A DNA stretch of 10,029 nt from Actinomycetes bacterium (GCA_021811025.1 JAJZPX010000055.1:1-10029); one strand, 5' to 3'; numbered from the stretch's first letter, positions 1 through 7,162 are shown. The notes: a model not told the origin generated them from the letters alone. Translations and numbers: made by a program.

Positions 1-1
1 C

Positions 2-730
2 CCCGACTCGCCTCTCGCGCGCATCTTCCAGTACCGCTTCGAGCGCGGTCACGGGCTGGCCGGACACGCGCTCGGCAACCTGCTGATCGCGGCGCTCACA
101 GACCTGGAGGGCGGGTTCCCGCAGGCTCTCGAGACGGCCGCCGCGATGCTCGGCGCGCGCGGGCGGGTGCTGCCCTCGACCACCTCGGACGTCGTGCTCG
201 TCGGCGAGCTGTGCGAGGGCGGGCAGGTCGCCGGGCAGGCGGCGGCGGCGAACCTGCCGCTGCGCCGCGTGCGCCTCGAGCCGGCCGATCCGCCGGCGCA
301 CGTGCCGGCGCTCGACGCGATCCGCGCGGCCGACCTCGTGGTCGCCGGGCCCGGGAGCCTCTTCACCAGCCTGCTGCCGAACTTCCTCGTCGCCGGCGTG
401 GCCGACGCCCTCCGCGAAAGCGCGGCGACCCGCGTGTACGTGTGCAACGTCGCCAACCAGCGCGGCGAGACGTCGGGAATGGACGCGGCCGCTCACGTGC
501 GCGCGCTGCTCGACCACGGGCTCGAGGGGTGCTTCGACGTCGTGCTCGTGCACGACACGCTGGCCTTCCCGCCGCCGCCGGGCATCGAGCCCGTGCTCTC
601 GACCGAGGAGGCCACGGCGGAGATTGCCCGGCTCGGCCCGCGGGTCCTCGTCGCGGATCTCGTCGACCGCGTCGATTCTCGCCATCACGACGCCGTGCTC
701 TTGGGGACCGCGCTGCGGGAGGTGATGTGA
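2..730 (+). CDS. yvcK: YvcK/CofD-like gluconeogenesis factor, 3' part
   Basis: This is the C-terminal 242 codons of a YvcK-family (UPF0052, CofD-like fold) protein; the reading frame is open back to the window edge, so the start lies upstream. Family motifs are visible in order: a GHxLGN-type segment (codons at about 59-85), a VLPST segment (about 167-181), the glycine-rich GPGSLFTS nucleotide/sugar-binding motif (347-370), and NVANQRGETSG (446-478). An internal ATG at 146 is not the start, because conserved family sequence continues upstream of it. In Bacillus and Mycobacterium, family members are cytoplasmic, bind UDP-sugars and are needed for cell shape and wall synthesis on gluconeogenic carbon sources. 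The CofD-related transferase reaction is not established for YvcK. It is followed by whiA after 1 nt, the classic yvcK-whiA pair; rapZ is the usual gene upstream but is outside the window. Confidence 0.93.
   Translation, partial: PDSPLARIFQYRFERGHGLAGHALGNLLIAALTDLEGGFPQALETAAAMLGARGRVLPSTTSDVVLVGELCEGGQVAGQAAAANLPLRRVRLEPADPPAHVPALDAIRAADLVVAGPGSLFTSLLPNFLVAGVADALRESAATRVYVCNVANQRGETSGMDAAAHVRALLDHGLEGCFDVVLVHDTLAFPPPPGIEPVLSTEEATAEIARLGPRVLVADLVDRVDSRHHDAVLLGTALREVM
717..725 (+). promoter_or_regulatory. whiA ribosome binding site inside the yvcK end
   Basis: GGGAGGTGA is close to a full complement of the 16S rRNA tail and sits 6 nt before the whiA ATG. It lies within the last codons of yvcK, so ribosomes finishing yvcK stop next to the whiA start. 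This supports the ATG at 732 and suggests translational coupling. Confidence 0.85.
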
Positions 731-731
731 G

Positions 732-1688
732 ATGTCCTTCACGGCCGAGGTGAAGGAGGAGCTCTCGCGCGTGGTCGCCAAACGCCGCTGCTGCCCCAAG
801 GCCGAACTCTCGGCGCTGATCCGCGTGGAGGGGACGCTGCACGTGGCCGGGAAGGGCCGCTTCCGGCTCGAGGTGGCGACCGAGACGGCGCCGGTCGCCC
901 GGAAGACGATCAAGCTCATGCACGAGATCTACGGCCTCAAGACGGAGCTCACCGTGCGGCGCAGCGTGCTGCACAAGGCGAACAACTACCTCATCACCGT
1001 GCCCTCGCAGCCGAAGCTCGCCGCGACCCTCGCCGACCTCGGCATCCTCGACGAGCGGCACAACCTCGTCTACGGCATCCCGGCGAAGCTGGTGCGCAAG
1101 GACTGCTGCGCGATCAGCTACCTGAGGGGCGCGTTCCTCGGCGGAGGATTCGTCGCCGACCCGCACGGGGACTTCCACTTCGAGCTCACGGCCGAGACGG
1201 ACGAGATGGCCGAGGACCTCGTGGAGCTCATGTCGCACTTCGACATCGAGGCGAAGGTGACCAGGCGCCGCGGCGTGTTCGCCGTCTACGTGAAGGGCGC
1301 GGAGCCGATCGTGACGTTCCTTGCGCTCGTGGGCGCGCACCGCGCGCTGCTGAGAACCGAGGACGTGCGGATCATCAAGTCGATGCGAAACCAGGTGAAC
1401 CGGCTGGTCAACGCCGAGACGGCAAACCTGCAGAAGTCGGCGGACGCGGCGATGGAGCAGCTCGAGGACATCCAGCGGCTCTCGGCGACGCGCGGGCTGC
1501 AGAACCTTCCGCCGGCGCTGAAGGAACTCGCGGAGCTGCGTCTCGCCTATCCCGACGTGAGCCTCCGGGAGCTGGGCGAGCTTGCGGATCCACCGCTGTC
1601 AAAGTCTGCCGTCTATCATAGAATCAGACGCATACAGGAGCTCGCCCAAGGCGGCGGCGGGAAGAGCGAGGACGCCGGCGAGCCATAG
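732..1688 (+). CDS. whiA: WhiA DNA-binding transcription regulator
   Basis: This is a complete 318-residue WhiA, the usual family length. The N-terminal half is a degenerate LAGLIDADG homing-endonuclease-like fold with two helix motifs, ELSALIRVEGTL (about residues 25-36) and YLRGAFLGGGFV (130-141); as in other WhiA proteins, these lack a normal endonuclease active site. A linker with the conserved SMRNQVNRLVNAETANLQK stretch (217-235) leads to a C-terminal helix-turn-helix (about 275-303, including SLRELGELADPPLSKSAVYHR). In Streptomyces WhiA binds GACAC-containing promoters and controls sporulation division genes; in Bacillus and other non-sporulating hosts it affects division and chromosome segregation. 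Only its role as a conserved DNA-binding regulator can be inferred here. The start is fixed by a strong SD 6 nt upstream. gapA follows after a 99-nt gap. Confidence 0.96.
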   Translation: MSFTAEVKEELSRVVAKRRCCPKAELSALIRVEGTLHVAGKGRFRLEVATETAPVARKTIKLMHEIYGLKTELTVRRSVLHKANNYLITVPSQPKLAATLADLGILDERHNLVYGIPAKLVRKDCCAISYLRGAFLGGGFVADPHGDFHFELTAETDEMAEDLVELMSHFDIEAKVTRRRGVFAVYVKGAEPIVTFLALVGAHRALLRTEDVRIIKSMRNQVNRLVNAETANLQKSADAAMEQLEDIQRLSATRGLQNLPPALKELAELRLAYPDVSLRELGELADPPLSKSAVYHRIRRIQELAQGGGGKSEDAGEP

Positions 1689-1733
1689 ACGGCACCGGGC
1701 TTCGATGCCGGCGCGCCACACGTTTCCGGGTAT

Positions 1734-1763
1734 CACCAGTGACAACTGGTGCCACTCTTGTCA
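1734..1763 (+). promoter_or_regulatory. overlapping inverted repeats upstream of gapA
   Basis: CACCAGT (1734-1740) and ACTGGTG (1745-1751) form a perfect 7-bp inverted repeat around GACA. A second inverted repeat, TGACAA (1740-1745) with TTGTCA (1758-1763), shares bases with the first, so as RNA the two pairings would exclude each other. The element ends 24 nt before the gapA ATG, in the only sizeable gap between whiA and the glycolytic genes. It could be an operator for a dimeric repressor or a leader-RNA hairpin. It does not match the Bacillus CggR operator or CIRCE as I know them. I did not find a convincing -35/-10 pair here. Confidence 0.5.
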
Positions 1764-1787
1764 GTCGTCTCATCCGAGGAGGGATCC

Positions 1788-2792
<1,005 letters not shown>

Positions 2793-2799
2793 TCGCTGT

Positions 2800-2820
2800 C
2801 CGCGCCTCTCGCCGGCGCGG
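2800..2820 (+). other. hairpin just after gapA stop
   Basis: CCGCGCC (2800-2806) and GGCGCGG (2814-2820) are perfect complements around a 7-nt loop, starting 7 nt after the gapA stop codon. No T-run follows, so it is not a standard intrinsic terminator. It may protect the 3' end of gapA mRNA or help rho-dependent termination. Confidence 0.5.
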
Positions 2821-2843
2821 GAGGGCCTTCGTTCGGTGTCCTC

Positions 2844-2880
2844 GGATGGTGCCCGGTCCTTCCGGGACTGGGCGCCATCC
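2844..2880 (+). other. long hairpin in the gapA-pgk gap
   Basis: GGATGGTGCCCGGTCC (2844-2859) pairs with GGACTGGGCGCCATCC (2865-2880) over all 16 positions, with two G-U wobbles, around a TTCCG loop. The next bases are TGCGGGGG, so there is no T-tract. This is far stronger than chance stems in the surrounding GC-rich DNA. The wobbles keep the RNA stem while breaking the DNA palindrome, which points to an RNA-level role such as processing or stability between gapA and pgk messages. Confidence 0.65.
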
Positions 2881-2982
2881 TGCGGGGGTCCTCACTTCGG
2901 GCCCCCCGAACACCGGCGAGGCGCGGGACCCCACGCCGCCTTCGGGAGCCCTCGCCCGTTCTCGCTTCGATAGGGAGGCAGG

Positions 2983-4170
2983 ATGTTCGGCAAGAAGACG
3001 ATCCGGGACGTGGACGTGCGGGGGAAGCGCGTGCTCGTGCGCGTGGACTTCAACGTGCCACTCGCCGACGGGACGGTAACGGACGACACGCGGGTGCGCG
3101 CGGCGCTCCCCACCATCCGGTACCTCGTCGACCACGGCGCCCGCGTGGTCCTCATGTCCCACCTCGGCCGGCCGAAGGGCGAGCCCGACCCGAAGTACTC
3201 GCTGCGCCCCGTGCGCCGCGTGCTGCAGCGGCTGCTCGGCCGCAACGTCGCGTTCGTCGATGCCACCGTCGGGCCGGACGCTTCCGAGGCCGTGGGGCGG
3301 ATGGTCGACGGCGAGGTGCTGATGCTGGAGAACGTGCGCTTCAACTCGGGCGAGAAGGCCGACGACCCCGCCTTCGCGAAGCGGCTGTGTGAGCTGGGCG
3401 ACCTCTACGTGAACGACGCCTTCGGGGCCGCGCACCGCAAGCACTCCTCGACCGAGGGCGTCGCGCACTGCCTGCCCGCCGTCGCGGGCTTCCTGCTCGC
3501 GCGCGAGGTCGAGACGTTGACCGAGATGCTCGCGAACCCGCAGCGGCCTTTCGTCGCCATCCTCGGGGGCAGCAAGGTCTCGGACAAGTTCGGCGTCATC
3601 GACCGGCTGATAGAGGTCGTGGACTCGCTGCTCATCGGCGGCGGCATGTGCTTCACGTTCCTCGTCGCGAAGGGCGTGGACGTCGGCAAGTCCATCGTCG
3701 AGCAGGAGTGGGTGGAGCCGGCGAAGCAGATGCTCGCCAAGGCGGAGGCGAAGGGCGTGGAGCTGCTGCTGCCGGTCGACTTCGTCGCGGCGCGCGAGAT
3801 CGCAGAGGACGCGGATACGCGGATCGTCGGGCGAGAGGAGATCCCCGCGGACGAGATGGGTCTCGACGTCGGCCCTACGACCGTGGAGCTCTACAAGGGC
3901 GCGATCGCGAAGGCGAAGACGATCTTCTGGAACGGCCCGATGGGAGTCTTCGAGCTCACGCCGTTCGAGGAGGGCACGCGGGAGGTCGCGAACGCGGTGG
4001 CGAGGAACACGCAGGCGAGCTCGATCATCGGAGGCGGGGACTCCGTGGCCGCGCTGAAGAAGTTCGGCCTCGAGGACCGCGTGACGTTCGTGTCCACCGG
4101 CGGCGGTGCTTCGATGAAGCTGCTGGAGGGTGTGGAGCTGCCGGGCGTGACCGTCCTGCAGGACAGATAG
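2983..4170 (+). CDS. pgk: phosphoglycerate kinase
   Basis: This enzyme transfers the acyl phosphate of 1,3-bisphosphoglycerate to ADP, making ATP and 3-phosphoglycerate, directly after the GapA step. It is 395 residues, normal for a bacterial monomeric PGK. The N-domain has RVDFNVP (20-26), SHLGRPKG (59-66), LENVRFNSGEK (115-125) and NDAFGAAHRKHSS (144-156), which bind 3-phosphoglycerate through Arg and His residues. The C-domain has LGGSKVSDK (194-202), IGGGM (218-222), the GPTT segment (297-300), the FWNGPMGVFE motif (315-324) and the nucleotide phosphate loop GGGDS (350-354) with STGGGAS (371-377). The ATG has AGGGAGG 4 nt upstream and begins at the conserved start. The 77-nt gap to tpiA contains two hairpins. 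Confidence 0.98.
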   Translation: MFGKKTIRDVDVRGKRVLVRVDFNVPLADGTVTDDTRVRAALPTIRYLVDHGARVVLMSHLGRPKGEPDPKYSLRPVRRVLQRLLGRNVAFVDATVGPDASEAVGRMVDGEVLMLENVRFNSGEKADDPAFAKRLCELGDLYVNDAFGAAHRKHSSTEGVAHCLPAVAGFLLAREVETLTEMLANPQRPFVAILGGSKVSDKFGVIDRLIEVVDSLLIGGGMCFTFLVAKGVDVGKSIVEQEWVEPAKQMLAKAEAKGVELLLPVDFVAAREIAEDADTRIVGREEIPADEMGLDVGPTTVELYKGAIAKAKTIFWNGPMGVFELTPFEEGTREVANAVARNTQASSIIGGGDSVAALKKFGLEDRVTFVSTGGGASMKLLEGVELPGVTVLQDR

Positions 4171-4198
4171 TCCCTGGCGGACCGTTGGCCGCCGGGGA
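4171..4198 (+). other. hairpin directly after pgk stop
   Basis: TCCCTGGCGG (4171-4180) pairs with CCGCCGGGGA (4189-4198) over 10 positions with one G-U wobble, around the 8-nt loop ACCGTTGG. The stem begins at the first base after the pgk stop codon. There is no T-tract. Probably a 3'-end stability or processing element of the pgk segment. Confidence 0.6.
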
Positions 4199-4199
4199 C

Positions 4200-4218
4200 C
4201 CGCGGGTTCAACCCGCGG
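4200..4218 (+). other. second hairpin in the pgk-tpiA gap
   Basis: CCGCGGG (4200-4206) and CCCGCGG (4212-4218) are perfect complements around TTCAA; the inner T-T/A-A bases extend the DNA palindrome. It stands one base after the previous hairpin and 29 nt before tpiA. The GGTTCAA part resembles a tRNA T-loop by chance only; no tRNA body surrounds it. Confidence 0.55.
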
Positions 4219-4247
4219 CCGCACCGTGAGGGAAGGGAGCAAGCGGA

Positions 4248-5018
4248 ATGGCGCGCAGGCCGATGGTGGCGGGCAACTGGAAGATGTACAAGACCGCGGG
4301 CGAGGCGGTCGTGCTGGTGCAGGACGTAGCGGAGCTCGTCGACGACGTGTGGGACAAGGTCGAGGTCGTCGTGTGCCCGCCGTTCACCGACCTCAAGTCC
4401 GCCTCGACGGTGATCGAGCTCGACAAGCTCACGATGGGGCTCGGCGCGCAGGACGTCTTCTACGAGGAGGAGGGGGCGTTCACGGGCGCGATAGCGCCGC
4501 GCATGCTCGCCGACCTCCGCGTCGACTACGTGATCGTCGGCCACTCCGAGCGCCGCGAGTACTTCGGCGACACCGACGAGACGGTCAACCTGAAGGTGAA
4601 GGCGGTGCTGAAGCACCGCATGACGCCGATCGTGTGTTGCGGCGAGAGCCTCGCGGTGCGGGACGCGGGCGAGACCGAGGGCTTCGTGCGCGGCCAGATC
4701 GCCGCCGGCCTCGCGGGGCTGGATGCCGACGCCGCCGCGAAGCTCGTCGTCGCCTACGAGCCGATCTGGGCGATCGGCACCGGCCGAACGCCCACGCCCG
4801 AGGGCGCCAACGACGTCTGCCGCACGATCCGTGCGACGGTCGGCGCGATGTACGGCCCGCCCGCCGCGATGTCGGTCCGCGTCCTGTACGGCGGCTCGGT
4901 GAAGCCGGAGAACGCGGGGATGTTCTTCGGCGAGCCCGACATCGACGGCGCGCTCGTGGGCGGCGCGTCGCTCGACGCGTCGTCGTTCTCCGACATCGTG
5001 CACGCGGCACGGCCGTAG
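4248..5018 (+). CDS. tpiA: triosephosphate isomerase
   Basis: This enzyme interconverts dihydroxyacetone phosphate and glyceraldehyde-3-phosphate, feeding GapA, as a cytoplasmic TIM-barrel dimer. It has 256 residues, the normal length. The catalytic set is complete: Lys12 in AGNWKM, His99 in VGHSERREYF, and Glu171 in AYEPIWAIGTGRTPT, which runs into the mobile loop 6 that closes over substrate. YGGSVKPENA (214-223) and GALVGGASLD (234-243) form the phosphate-binding end of the barrel. The ATG has AAGGGAG 8 nt upstream. The next gene, gpmI, starts 9 nt after the stop, so the two are certainly cotranscribed. Confidence 0.98.
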   Translation: MARRPMVAGNWKMYKTAGEAVVLVQDVAELVDDVWDKVEVVVCPPFTDLKSASTVIELDKLTMGLGAQDVFYEEEGAFTGAIAPRMLADLRVDYVIVGHSERREYFGDTDETVNLKVKAVLKHRMTPIVCCGESLAVRDAGETEGFVRGQIAAGLAGLDADAAAKLVVAYEPIWAIGTGRTPTPEGANDVCRTIRATVGAMYGPPAAMSVRVLYGGSVKPENAGMFFGEPDIDGALVGGASLDASSFSDIVHAARP

Positions 5019-5021
5019 GGG
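5017..5021 (+). promoter_or_regulatory. gpmI ribosome binding site overlapping tpiA stop
   Basis: AGGGG includes the last two bases of the tpiA TAG stop and lies 6 nt before the gpmI GTG. It is modest in strength, suggesting that gpmI translation depends on ribosomes terminating at tpiA. It supports GTG at 5028 as the start. Confidence 0.6.
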
Positions 5022-5027
5022 CCTCTC

Positions 5028-6554
5028 GTGCCTGGGCCCGTGCTCCTGGTCGTCATGGACGGCTTCGGCCTGGCCGAGCCGTCGGCCGGCAACGCCGTAA
5101 CCCTCGCGCGCACACCCAACCTCGACCGGCTCTTCGCGACCTACCCCTGGGCGCCGCTCACGTGCTCCGGGCTCGCGGTCGGCCTGCCCGAGGGGCAGAT
5201 GGGGAACTCCGAGGTGGGGCACCTCAACATGGGCGCCGGGCGGGTCGTCTACCAGGAGCTCACGCGGATATGCCGCGCTATCGAGACGGGCGACCTCTTC
5301 ACGAACCCCGTGCTCGACGAGGCGTTCGATGGCGCGGCACGCGACGGCAGGTGCGTGCACCTGATGGGCCTGCTGTCCGACGGCGGGGTGCACAGCCACG
5401 TCGAGCACCTCTACGCGCTCGTGGAGATGGCGAAGCAGCGGGGGGCGAGCCGAGTGTACGTGCACGCGTTCCTCGACGGCCGCGACGTCCCCCCGACGTC
5501 CGGCATCGGCTTCGTCGAGGAGACGGACCGCTTCCTCGCCCGCAACGGCGTCGGGCCGATCGCTACCGTGATGGGCCGCTACTACGCGATGGACCGCGAC
5601 AAGCGCTGGGAGCGCGTCGAGAAGGCGTGGCGCGCGATGGTGCTCGGCGAGGGCGTGCCCGCCACCTCGGCCGAGGAGGCCGTTCGCCGGAGCTACGACG
5701 AGGGCGTGACGGACGAGTTCGTCGTCCCGGCCGTCGTTCAGCGGGAAGGGAAGCCGACCGCTCGCATCTCGGACGGGGACGCCGTCGTGTTCTTCAACTT
5801 CCGTCCCGACCGCGCGAGAGAGATCACCCGCGCGCTCGTGGATCCCGCGTTCGACGGCTTCGAACGCCCGGTCTTCCCGAAGGTGCGGTTCGTGCAGCTC
5901 ACCGAGTACGACCCCACGATCCCGGCCCCTGTCGCGTTCCGGAAGGACCTGCCGCAGTGCGTGCTGGCCGACGTGATCGCGGACGCGGGCCTTCGGCAGC
6001 TCCACATCGCGGAGACGGAGAAGTACGCGCACGTCACCTTCTTCTTCAACGGCGGAAAAGAGCCGCCGAAGGCGGGGGAGGAGCGCATCCTCATCCCGAG
6101 CCCGAAGGTGGCGACGTACGACCTGAAGCCGGAGATGAGCGAGCCTTCAGTGACCGAGGCGCTCGTGAGCGCGATACGCGAGAAGCGTGCGGACTTCTAC
6201 GTGGTGAACTACGCGAACTGCGACATGGTGGGGCACACCGGTGCGCTGGGCGCGGCGGTCGAGGCGGTCGAGGCGGTGGACGACGGCGTGGGCAAGGTGG
6301 TGGCGGCGATGCACGCGGCCGGCGGGCACGCGCTCGTGACGGCCGACCACGGCAACGCCGAGCAGATGCAGGAGCCGGACGGGGAGCCGTTCACCGCGCA
6401 CACCACCGACCGCGTGCCGTTCATCGCAGCGACCCCGCTCGCCAAGGGCGTCCGCCACGGCGGGATGCTGGCGGACGTCTCGCCGACGGTCGTCGAGCTG
6501 CTCGGCCTGAAGAAGCCGGCCGAGTGGACGGGTCGCAGCCTGCTCGAGTTGTGA
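5028..6554 (+). CDS. gpmI: 2,3-bisphosphoglycerate-independent phosphoglycerate mutase
   Basis: This enzyme interconverts 3- and 2-phosphoglycerate through a phosphoserine intermediate, using Mn2+; it belongs to the alkaline phosphatase superfamily. It has 508 residues, typical for the family. Metal and catalytic residues are in place: Asp11 in VVMDGFGLAE, nucleophile Ser61 in MGNSEVGHLNMGAGR, Asp399 and His403 in NYANCDMVGHTG, Asp440-His441 in TADHGNAEQM, and His457 in TAHTTDRVP. The inserted phosphotransferase domain shows LSDGGVHSH (116-124), LDGRDVPPTSG (149-159), MGRYYAMDRDKRW (182-194) and FNFRPDRARE (256-265); Lys332 lies in EKYAHVTFFFNGG. The GTG start keeps the first beta-strand; the next ATG (5055) would remove it. 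Placement after tpiA resembles Bacillus-type glycolytic operons rather than the usual actinobacterial tpiA-secG junction. No terminator is evident after it. Confidence 0.97.
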   Translation: MPGPVLLVVMDGFGLAEPSAGNAVTLARTPNLDRLFATYPWAPLTCSGLAVGLPEGQMGNSEVGHLNMGAGRVVYQELTRICRAIETGDLFTNPVLDEAFDGAARDGRCVHLMGLLSDGGVHSHVEHLYALVEMAKQRGASRVYVHAFLDGRDVPPTSGIGFVEETDRFLARNGVGPIATVMGRYYAMDRDKRWERVEKAWRAMVLGEGVPATSAEEAVRRSYDEGVTDEFVVPAVVQREGKPTARISDGDAVVFFNFRPDRAREITRALVDPAFDGFERPVFPKVRFVQLTEYDPTIPAPVAFRKDLPQCVLADVIADAGLRQLHIAETEKYAHVTFFFNGGKEPPKAGEERILIPSPKVATYDLKPEMSEPSVTEALVSAIREKRADFYVVNYANCDMVGHTGALGAAVEAVEAVDDGVGKVVAAMHAAGGHALVTADHGNAEQMQEPDGEPFTAHTTDRVPFIAATPLAKGVRHGGMLADVSPTVVELLGLKKPAEWTGRSLLEL

Positions 6555-6587
6555 CCGGCCCGGGTATCGGCTACGAGCGAGAGCCGG

Positions 6588-6616
6588 TTGAGCGCCGGAA
6601 CGCCGGTCGCTATAAT
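6588..6616 (+). promoter_or_regulatory. sigma70-type promoter for secG
   Basis: TTGAGC (6588-6593, -35 like) is followed after exactly 17 nt by TATAAT (6611-6616), a perfect -10 hexamer. Transcription would start near 6623, giving a leader of about 40 nt before secG. The spacer carries CGCCGG twice (6593-6598 and 6601-6606), and an ACCGGC/GCCGGT inverted repeat (6554-6559, 6583-6588) abuts the -35. This is the clearest promoter in the window. Confidence 0.85.
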
Positions 6617-6664
6617 GGCCCGGCCCGCCTCACCTCACGCGGGGCGGCAGACAGGGAGAGAGAA

Positions 6665-6910
6665 GTGGCAGTCCTCGTACCGTTGATACTCGTCCTGCAC
6701 AGCCTGTTCGCGATCGGGTTGATCGTCTTCGTGCTGCTCCACTCGGGCAAGGGGACGGGTCTCTCGTCCATGTTCGGCGGCATGATGCCGTCGACGGCGA
6801 GCGGAACGGGCATCATCGAGAAGAACCTGGATCGGATCACGATCGGGCTGGCGGTGGGATTCGCGTTCACGTCGATAATCCTGATGCTGATCTATCGCCC
6901 CGGCGCGTAG
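6665..6910 (+). CDS. secG: SecG preprotein translocase subunit
   Basis: SecG is the small non-essential subunit of the SecYEG channel and assists SecA-driven export across the cytoplasmic membrane. The 81-residue protein has the family layout: a first membrane helix (about 4-25), a cytoplasmic loop with the glycine-rich signature HSGKGTGLSSMFGG (26-39) followed by a Ser/Thr/Gly stretch, and a second helix (about 57-77). The short N-terminus and HSGKG motif are typical. I chose the GTG at 6665 because AGGGAG lies 6 nt upstream and the conserved protein starts there; the same frame is open far upstream through gpmI, but that part is not coding. It has its own promoter and terminator, so expression can be independent of the glycolytic genes. 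In many actinobacteria secG directly follows tpiA. Confidence 0.93.
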   Translation: MAVLVPLILVLHSLFAIGLIVFVLLHSGKGTGLSSMFGGMMPSTASGTGIIEKNLDRITIGLAVGFAFTSIILMLIYRPGA

Positions 6911-6940
6911 CCCGCGCCTCCTTGCTCGACGCCTCAATCG

Positions 6941-6973
6941 CGCCGCCCCCAACCGGGCGGCGTTTTCCTATTT
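6941..6973 (+). terminator. intrinsic terminator after secG
   Basis: CGCCGCCC (6941-6948) and GGGCGGCG (6955-6962) make a perfect 8-bp stem with loop CCAACC, followed at once by TTTTCCTATTT. This is a textbook rho-independent terminator 31 nt after the secG stop. It ends the yvcK-to-secG transcription region and isolates the transporter operon downstream. Confidence 0.92.
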
Positions 6974-7148
6974 ATGGTGTCTATGCAGGGCTATTGCCTT
7001 TCGATGCAACAAGCGTGACACTTGAGGCGCGGAACCGGCGACCGCTCATCCGTCCTGCCGCCACGGTCGGAACCGTGACGTGTCCGCAGGGGCGTGGATG
7101 CGGTACGGCCCAGAGGTCTTCGGCCCGCGTGTTGTTTCGTCCGCCCGA
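6974..7148 (+). other. leader region of the transporter operon
   Basis: No gene is apparent between the secG terminator and the oppA SD. A promoter must lie here; the best candidate I can see is TTGCCT (6994-6999), 17 nt, GACACT (7017-7022), which is weak. CACGGT (7062-7067) and ACCGTG (7072-7077) form a perfect 6-bp hairpin with a CGGA loop. The GACAC pentamer, the core of the Streptomyces WhiA motif, occurs three times on either strand (6977-6981, 7017-7021, 7080-7084). The AT-rich start reflects the terminator tail. I recognise no known riboswitch. Confidence 0.45.
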
Positions 7149-7155
7149 AGGGAGG
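7149..7155 (+). promoter_or_regulatory. oppA ribosome binding site
   Basis: AGGGAGG lies 7 nt before a TTG codon at 7163. The frame is open to an ATG at 7094, but that start has no SD at normal spacing and would add a 23-residue extension ahead of a normal lipoprotein signal peptide. The same 12 bases, AGGGAGGCAGGA, precede pgk (2972-2983). Confidence 0.75.
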
Positions 7156-7162
7156 CAGGAGA

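Larger units (their letters stand above)
2793..2982 (+). other. structured gapA-pgk intergenic region, no gene
   Basis: This 190-nt gap has no plausible coding sequence. It contains the two hairpins at 2800-2820 and 2844-2880. Downstream, GGGGG (2884-2888) can pair with CCCCC at 2902-2907, while the overlapping GGGGTCC (2885-2891) can instead pair with GGACCCC (2926-2932). It ends in the pgk SD AGGGAGG (2972-2978). I see no convincing -35/-10 promoter, so pgk is probably read through from gapA. Confidence 0.6.

Noticed and set aside
130..145. Possible start of yvcK at the ATG 146
   Set aside because: Conserved YvcK sequence (GHALGN region) continues in frame upstream to the window edge, so 146 is an internal methionine.
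732..1688. WhiA as an active LAGLIDADG homing endonuclease or mobile intron/intein
   Set aside because: The motif helices lack the usual acidic active-site pattern and the protein has the full WhiA layout with C-terminal helix-turn-helix in its normal neighbourhood.
4204..4214. tRNA T-loop-like GGGTTCAACCC
   Set aside because: It is part of a hairpin palindrome; no acceptor, D or anticodon arms can be formed around it.
3891..6032. A 713-codon open frame on the - strand
   Set aside because: It lies fully antisense to pgk, tpiA and gpmI, with His/Arg/Val-rich shadow composition and no start signal or domain.
4226..6910. An 894-codon open + frame running through tpiA and gpmI into secG
   Set aside because: The frame is open because of high GC; its product is Arg/Gly-rich low-complexity sequence with no family features until the true secG start at 6665.
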